Part shown: positions 13,129 through 17,003 of the stretch, piece by piece
Layout of the letters: each line of letters starts with the position of its first letter
Position numbering within the stretch: the first letter of the stretch is position 1
Source of the DNA: an uncultured Eubacteriales bacterium
GTDB lineage: Bacteria > Bacillota > Clostridia > Christensenellales > Aristaeellaceae
Length of the DNA: 17,003 nucleotides
Assembly: GCA_900553265.1 (NCBI GenBank)
Contig: USDD01000062.1
Span: 1 to 17,003 of the forward strand
Direction: 5' to 3'
Notes under the pieces: model-generated
Database searches by the model: none
The model's input: only the letters and a program-made list of their open reading frames with translations
What the model was told of the DNA's origin: nothing
Made by a program: the position numbers and the translations under genes

Positions 13129-14466
13129 TCACTCGGCGGATTCCGCAGGCTTGGACGCTTCCGCCGGCTTCTCGACCGGCGCTTCCACGGCTTTAGCGGC
13201 CTCTGCGGGCTTCTCCGCCGCCTTAGGCGCTTCCGCCGGCTTCTCAGCCGGTGTTTCCACTGCCTCGGAAACCTCCGCAGGCTTCTCTGCGAACTCATCC
13301 GCCGCTTCGGCCTTCGGTGCTTCCGCGCGCTCAGTTTCTACCGAGCCGCTCAGCTCGACCGCAGCGTTCTCCGCGCCCTCTCCGGAGCGATGGCGGCCCT
13401 TGCCGCCGCGGCGGCGGCGCTTGCGCTCCCGATTCTCGGGCGTTTCAGAGGGCTCAGCCTCATCCTCGAAGCGCTCCGCGTCCTCCTTCATCTTTTCGAG
13501 GAACTGATCGGTGCTCAGATTCTTGGGGGCCTTCTGATGGGGATAGCGCTTCTTCTTCGGCTCCTCCTCGGTGCTCTCCGGCTCGGGCTCCGCACGGCGC
13601 GACGGACGCTTCTCCTGCGGCTTGGGCTGCTCGCGCACGGCGGCGCTGTCGCCCGGGCCGGGGCGGCGCACGTCGTCGATGGGATATTCGCGCACGTCGA
13701 AGCTGTCGTCCGCCGTGCGGATGCGCACCTTGACCATCTCCTTGATGGCGTTGATCTCGGCGATCACGCCCACGCCGTCGGGGGTCACGATGTCCTTGCC
13801 CACCCGGGGAATGCGCTTGAGCGTCTGCTCATAGGTGTCCTGCTCGTACTTCAGGCAGCACATCAGCCGGCCGCACAGGCCGGAAATCTTGGTGGGGTTC
13901 AGCGAGAGGTTCTGCTCCTTGGCCATCTTGATGGACACGGGCTGGAAGTCGCCCAGGAACGCGCCGCAGCAGATGGGCCGCCCGCAGGAGCCGAGTCCGC
14001 CCAGCATCTTCGCCTCGTCGCGCACGCCGATCTGGCGCAGCTCGATGCGCATTTTGAACACCGAGGCCAGATCCTTCACCAGCTCGCGGAAGTCCACGCG
14101 GCCGTTGGCTGTGAAATAGAAGATGATCTTGGAGTTGTCGAAGGTGTACTCCACGCTGACCAGCTTCATCTCCAGCTTGTGCCTGGCCACCTTTTCCTGG
14201 CAGATGCGGAAGGCCTCCTCTTCGCGGCGGGCGTTGTACTCCGCGCGGCGAATGTCCTCCTCCGTGGCGATGCGCACGACCTTTTTCAGCGGCGTGACGA
14301 TCTGCTCGTCGCTGACCGTGCGCGCGCCGGTGACGACCTCGCCGAATTCCACGCCGCGCGCCGTCTCGACGATCACACTGTCGCCCGGCTTCGGCCAGAT
14401 CTCGTTGGGGTCGAAATAATAAACCTTGCCCGCTTTTTTGAAGCGAACGCCAATAACCGTTGCCAT
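13129..14466 (-). CDS. ricT: RicT (YaaT, PSP1 domain) with a long repetitive C-terminal tail
   Basis: RicT belongs to the Y-complex (RicA-RicF-RicT), which in Bacillus subtilis carries iron-sulfur clusters and steers RNase Y in mRNA maturation. Residues 1-270 are the conserved PSP1 part: MATVIGVRFKKAGKVYYFDP, EYTFDNSKIIFYFTANGRVDFRELV (106-130), GGLGSCGRPICCGAFLGDF (156-174) and SGLCGRLMCCLKYEQDTYE (195-213). Cysteines 161, 166, 167, 198, 203 and 204 are the likely cluster ligands. Residues about 271-445 are extra compared with the roughly 275-residue Bacillus protein. This tail is charged and low in complexity, with a basic patch near 346-360 (RERKRRRRGGKGRHR) and repeated EKPAEA-type units to the end. 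AGGAGG lies about 11 bases before the ATG. It is the last gene of darA-holB-ricT. Confidence 0.92.
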   Translation of the reverse strand: MATVIGVRFKKAGKVYYFDPNEIWPKPGDSVIVETARGVEFGEVVTGARTVSDEQIVTPLKKVVRIATEEDIRRAEYNARREEEAFRICQEKVARHKLEMKLVSVEYTFDNSKIIFYFTANGRVDFRELVKDLASVFKMRIELRQIGVRDEAKMLGGLGSCGRPICCGAFLGDFQPVSIKMAKEQNLSLNPTKISGLCGRLMCCLKYEQDTYEQTLKRIPRVGKDIVTPDGVGVIAEINAIKEMVKVRIRTADDSFDVREYPIDDVRRPGPGDSAAVREQPKPQEKRPSRRAEPEPESTEEEPKKKRYPHQKAPKNLSTDQFLEKMKEDAERFEDEAEPSETPENRERKRRRRGGKGRHRSGEGAENAAVELSGSVETERAEAPKAEAADEFAEKPAEVSEAVETPAEKPAEAPKAAEKPAEAAKAVEAPVEKPAEASKPAESAE

Positions 14467-14495
14467 AAAGGATTTGTCCTCCTGTTTTCTATCCG

Positions 14496-15431
14496 TTAAA
14501 GCTCAAAATACATGGTTTCGAGCGCCTGGTTCCACGCAACATTGGAAAAAAGCTGCTGCCGGGCGCGCATTACCGCGCGCAGCAGCTTCGCGCCGTTGAG
14601 CTTCGATTGGCGCAGGCGCGCCTCATCCGGCGCTTCAAAGGGCGCTCCGCCCTCCTGCACGGCCATCAGATCCCGCGCCCAGAGCTCCATCACGTCCAGA
14701 ATCGCCGCCTCCGAACCCTTTTCCTCGGAGATCATCGCCGCGGCGGCCGCCACGGAGGCGTTTCCGTTCAGGCTCTCCAGCGACTGGAGCGTTTTTTCAC
14801 GCAGCGCAAAGAAGCTCTCGTCCTCGTTCAGCGCCAGCGCGCGGCCCACCGCGCCCTGAGCCAGTCCCGCCAGCAGCCGCGCCCGCTCGGCGGACACGCC
14901 CCGATCGATCAGCACCTCCGCGCAGTCGTCCGCGCTCAGCTCGTGAAAGCGCAGCGTCTGGCAGCGGGAAAGAATGGTGCTGAGCAATCCGCCGGGCGAT
15001 TCGGAAATCAGAAAAAACATCGCGTCGCCCGTGGGGCTCTCCAGCGTCTTGAGCAGCGCGTTCTGAGCACTGGCGTTCATTTTGTCCGCCTGCTCAATGA
15101 TCACCACGTGCCATCCGCCCTCGTAGGGCCTCAGGGATAGATATTCGATCAGGTCGCGGATCTCGTCGACCTTGATGACGTTCTTTTCCGGCCGGAGCAC
15201 CCGCACGTCGGGGTGCGAACCCGCCAGATAGCGCTTGCAGGCGGGACAGACTCCGCAGGGTCTGTCCTCGCCCGTGCAGAGCATGGCCCGGGCAAACCAG
15301 TTGGCCGCCGTGCGCTTGCCGGTACCCGCGGGGCCGGTGAACAAAAGGGCATGAACAATGCGCCCGGCTTGAACCGAACGCATCAGTCGTTCCAATTTGT
15401 CACCCTGTCCCACTAATCCGAGCTGTTTCAA
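14496..15431 (-). CDS. holB: DNA polymerase III delta-prime subunit (clamp loader)
   Basis: The delta-prime subunit is part of the clamp loader that places the beta sliding clamp on DNA. The 311-residue protein has the AAA+ fold with Walker A GPAGTGKR (33-40), a zinc site of four cysteines (C52, C59, C62, C65), VKVDEIRDLIEYLSLRPYEG, the region VVIIEQADKMNASAQNALLKTLE and the sensor segment LLSTILSRCQTLRF. The start is TTG at 15429-15431, preceded by GGAGG at 5 bases; an ATG start in this region would remove the conserved N-terminus. It lies 16 bases after darA and 29 bases before ricT, in the conserved gene order. Confidence 0.93.
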   Translation of the reverse strand: MKQLGLVGQGDKLERLMRSVQAGRIVHALLFTGPAGTGKRTAANWFARAMLCTGEDRPCGVCPACKRYLAGSHPDVRVLRPEKNVIKVDEIRDLIEYLSLRPYEGGWHVVIIEQADKMNASAQNALLKTLESPTGDAMFFLISESPGGLLSTILSRCQTLRFHELSADDCAEVLIDRGVSAERARLLAGLAQGAVGRALALNEDESFFALREKTLQSLESLNGNASVAAAAAMISEEKGSEAAILDVMELWARDLMAVQEGGAPFEAPDEARLRQSKLNGAKLLRAVMRARQQLFSNVAWNQALETMYFEL

Positions 15432-15447
15432 TCGCGCCTCCGCTGCG

Positions 15448-15777
15448 TCAGATTTTGATAAACTGATCCACGTTCAGCACGAAAACCGTCGCGCCGCCGA
15501 CCATGACCTCCACCGGATAGGGCACGTAAACGCCCGTGGTGCCGGAGATAGGCGACGGAGAGGTCGCAATCTGCTTGCGGCTCTTGCAGACGTGCTCGAT
15601 GATGCTCATGGCCTTTTCGATCTTCTCGTCGTCGATACCCAGCAGCAGCGTGGTGTTGCCCGCGCGCAGGAAGCCGCCGGTGGTCGCCAGCTTGGTCACA
15701 CTGTAGCCTTCGCTCATCAGGTTGCTGATCAGGCGGGAAGCGTCCTCATCCTGAACGATTGCGATAATCAATTTCAT
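15448..15777 (-). CDS. darA: Cyclic-di-AMP receptor DarA (PstA/YaaQ, PII-like)
   Basis: This 109-residue protein has the PII-like fold of DarA/PstA, a trimer that binds the second messenger cyclic di-AMP. Its downstream target is unsettled. It starts MKLIIAIVQDEDASRLISNLM and contains SVTKLATTGGFLRAGNTTLLLGI (about 26-48, the nucleotide-binding region) and GGATVFVLNVDQF at the C-terminus. The family length is about 109. AAGGGGGA precedes the ATG. It is the first gene of the darA-holB-ricT unit. In B. subtilis a small gene, yaaR, lies between yaaQ and holB; it is absent here. Confidence 0.94.
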   Translation of the reverse strand: MKLIIAIVQDEDASRLISNLMSEGYSVTKLATTGGFLRAGNTTLLLGIDDEKIEKAMSIIEHVCKSRKQIATSPSPISGTTGVYVPYPVEVMVGGATVFVLNVDQFIKI

Positions 15778-15811
15778 GAACAGATCCCCCTTTGCTGGAT
15801 TTTACACTACT

Positions 15812-15840
15812 ATTATACACGATGCGCGGCAAATATGCAA
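15812..15840 (-). promoter_or_regulatory. Promoter of darA-holB-ricT
   Basis: On the minus strand TTGCAT (15835-15840), a 17-base spacer and TATAAT (15812-15817), about 28 bases upstream of the expected darA ribosome binding site. Confidence 0.75.
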
Positions 15841-15858
15841 GCGGAAATCTTTCACCTA

Positions 15859-15985
15859 AGGGAACACCGCACAGATGAGGCGGTCAGCCGACGAATGGAT
15901 TTTTGCAAATGCCAATTTCGAAGGTCTACCGGAGGTAAATCGAGAAATCTGCCTGACGCGCCGCCGAATTGGGCGGTGTCGCCCT
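15859..15985. repeat. Inverted-repeat element of about 127 bp (MITE-like)
   Basis: The ends are imperfect inverted repeats of about 30 bases: AGGG-AACACCGC...GGCGG-TCAG at 15859-15887, matched by the complement of 15953-15985, which reads AGGGCGACACCGC...GGCGGCGCGTCAG. The interior also folds back (AATTTCGA against TCGAGAAAT; TACC against GGTA). TA dinucleotides lie at both ends (15857-15858, 15985-15986), compatible with a mariner/IS630-type target duplication. The right end overlaps the nrdG stop codon and the left end lies 18 bases upstream of the darA -35 box, so the element fills the whole gap. Confidence 0.6.
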
Positions 15986-16508
15986 ACTTTTCCTCCCAGA
16001 GGATGATTTTCCCTGCCTCGCGGGTGCGGTTCAGGTCGATGAGCCGCTGGTTGGACGACCCGCGGAACTGGAGCGACAGATTGCGCAGCTCGTCCACATA
16101 GCGACCGTCCACCAGCACGTCGATCATCGACAGCAGCTCGTCCGTGACCTCGCAGCGGGCATGGCTCTCCCCCCGCAGATCGTCGTCCAGCCGAAAGCCC
16201 GTGAACGCCCACACGTCCTTTCCCGGGCACTCGGCGCGCACCCGCCGCAGCAGCTTCACCAGCTCTCGCTGGTTCTCCGGCTCGAAGGGTTCGCCGCCCA
16301 GCAGCGTAAGGCCCCGGACATAGGCCGGGCGCAGCGATTCAAGAATCGCGTCCGCCGTCGCGCTCGTGAATTCCTGACCATAGCGGAAATCCCACGTTTC
16401 CGGCTGAAAGCAGTTTTTGCAGTGGTTCGTGCAGCCGGACACGAACAGCGTCGTGCGGACGCCGATGCCGTTGGCCACGTCCAGATACTTGATTTGTCCG
16501 TAATGCAT
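15984..16508 (-). CDS. nrdG: Anaerobic ribonucleotide reductase activating protein
   Basis: NrdG is a radical SAM enzyme that puts the glycyl radical on NrdD, allowing deoxynucleotide synthesis without oxygen. The 174-residue protein has MHYGQIKYLDVANGIGVRTTLFVSGC and the cluster motif C26-TNH-C30-KN-C33 (CxxxCxxC), then GLTLLGGEPFEPEN (S-adenosylmethionine-binding GGEP). Length and motif order are normal for the family. It follows nrdD by 31 bases with GAGAGGAG before the ATG, so the two are co-transcribed. Its stop codon overlaps the end of the inverted-repeat element. Confidence 0.94.
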   Translation of the reverse strand: MHYGQIKYLDVANGIGVRTTLFVSGCTNHCKNCFQPETWDFRYGQEFTSATADAILESLRPAYVRGLTLLGGEPFEPENQRELVKLLRRVRAECPGKDVWAFTGFRLDDDLRGESHARCEVTDELLSMIDVLVDGRYVDELRNLSLQFRGSSNQRLIDLNRTREAGKIILWEEK

Positions 16509-16539
16509 GGCGCTCTCCTCTCGCTCCGAGGGCGAAAAC

Positions 16540-17003
16540 TCACAGATGCAGCACGCGCTCCTTGATCTCCTGGGTGCGGCCCTGGTTCCAGAACTGGGTG
16601 CCGATATAGCCGCAGGTGCGGCGCGCGACGTTCATCTTGTCCTGATCGGTGTTGCCGCACTGGGGGCAGCGCCAGATGAGCTTGCCGTCCTCCTCGACGA
16701 TCTCAATCTCGCCGTCCCAGCCGCAGACCTGGCAGTAGTCGCTCTTGGTGTTGAGCTCAGCGTAGATGATGTGGTCATAGATGAACTTCATCACCTCGAG
16801 CACGGCATCGAGGTTGTTCTGCATGTCCGGCACCTCGACGTAGCTGATCGCGCCGCCGGGGGAAAGGTGCTGAAACTGCGCCTCGAACTCCAGCTTTTTG
16901 AACGCGTCAATCGGCTCGGTGACGTGGACGTGATAGCTGTTGGTGATATAGCCCTTGTCGGTGATGCCCTCGATGACGCCGAAGCGCTTTTGCAGGCACT
17001 TGG
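16540..17003 (-). CDS. nrdD: Anaerobic ribonucleoside-triphosphate reductase, C-terminal part (runs off window)
   Basis: NrdD reduces ribonucleoside triphosphates to deoxy forms by a glycyl radical mechanism. About 154 C-terminal residues are visible, starting with the frame KCLQKRFGVIEGITDKGYITNSYHVHV (continued by TEPIDAFKKLEFEAQF and HLSPGGAISYVEVPD). A zinc ribbon follows, with four cysteines in CQVCGW and CPQCGN. The glycyl radical site is RTCGYIGTQFWNQGR, with the radical on the Gly of CGY, about 22 residues before the end. The N-terminal ATP-cone and most of the barrel lie beyond base 17003. Confidence 0.95.
   Translation of the reverse strand, partial: KCLQKRFGVIEGITDKGYITNSYHVHVTEPIDAFKKLEFEAQFQHLSPGGAISYVEVPDMQNNLDAVLEVMKFIYDHIIYAELNTKSDYCQVCGWDGEIEIVEEDGKLIWRCPQCGNTDQDKMNVARRTCGYIGTQFWNQGRTQEIKERVLHL

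Noticed and set aside
13132..13300. Short direct repeats as a CRISPR array or tandem repeat locus
   Set aside because: They are in-frame EKPAEA-type codon repeats of the RicT tail with no spacers of constant length.
13108..14499. Plus-strand open frame opposite ricT
   Set aside because: Leu/Arg-rich antisense of a conserved protein; no independent evidence.

Overview
This window looks like chromosomal DNA from a GC-rich anaerobic member of the Firmicutes (Clostridia). Four things point there: strong AGGAGG-type ribosome binding sites, a darA-holB-ricT cluster of the kind found near the origin in Bacillus and Clostridia, an oxygen-sensitive class III ribonucleotide reductase (nrdD/nrdG), and a rubredoxin. 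The genus cannot be told from the sequence. Most genes lie on the minus strand.

Layout. Bases 1-870 are a graveyard of insertion sequences. An IS1182-type transposase fragment is broken near base 180 by an IS256-type element whose transposase is itself decayed; a roughly 120-bp foldback lies in the IS256 3' region. Next on the minus strand is a MATE efflux gene (921-2324) with a consensus promoter and a structured leader ending in an intrinsic terminator just before the gene. Then comes the larE-larB-larC operon (2768-5541, minus), which makes the nickel-pincer nucleotide cofactor of lactate racemase-type enzymes. Its leader also ends in a terminator, and the 5' end of the transcript is perfectly complementary to part of that terminator. 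Bases 5895-8470 (plus) hold a tight two-gene unit: an E2/CAT-fold acyltransferase-like protein lacking the usual catalytic histidine, and an AMP-forming acyl-CoA ligase.

Back-to-back terminators separate this from trmO (8586-9257, minus), which is divergent from an AraC-type regulator (9386-10243, plus). A second bidirectional terminator precedes rubredoxin (10390-10545, minus) and an exported pair, a PPC-like protein and a WG-repeat protein (10625-12417, minus). A double zinc-ribbon protein (12587-12880) follows, then the ricT-holB-darA cluster (13129-15777, transcribed darA to holB to ricT). Upstream of the darA promoter is a roughly 127-bp inverted-repeat element, and beyond it nrdG and the C-terminal part of nrdD, which runs off the right edge.

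The least ordinary content is regulatory: two independent terminator-containing leaders (MATE and lar), each with repeated or complementary segments that would allow alternative folds. The acyltransferase/ligase pair and the long repetitive tail on RicT are the most unusual protein features.
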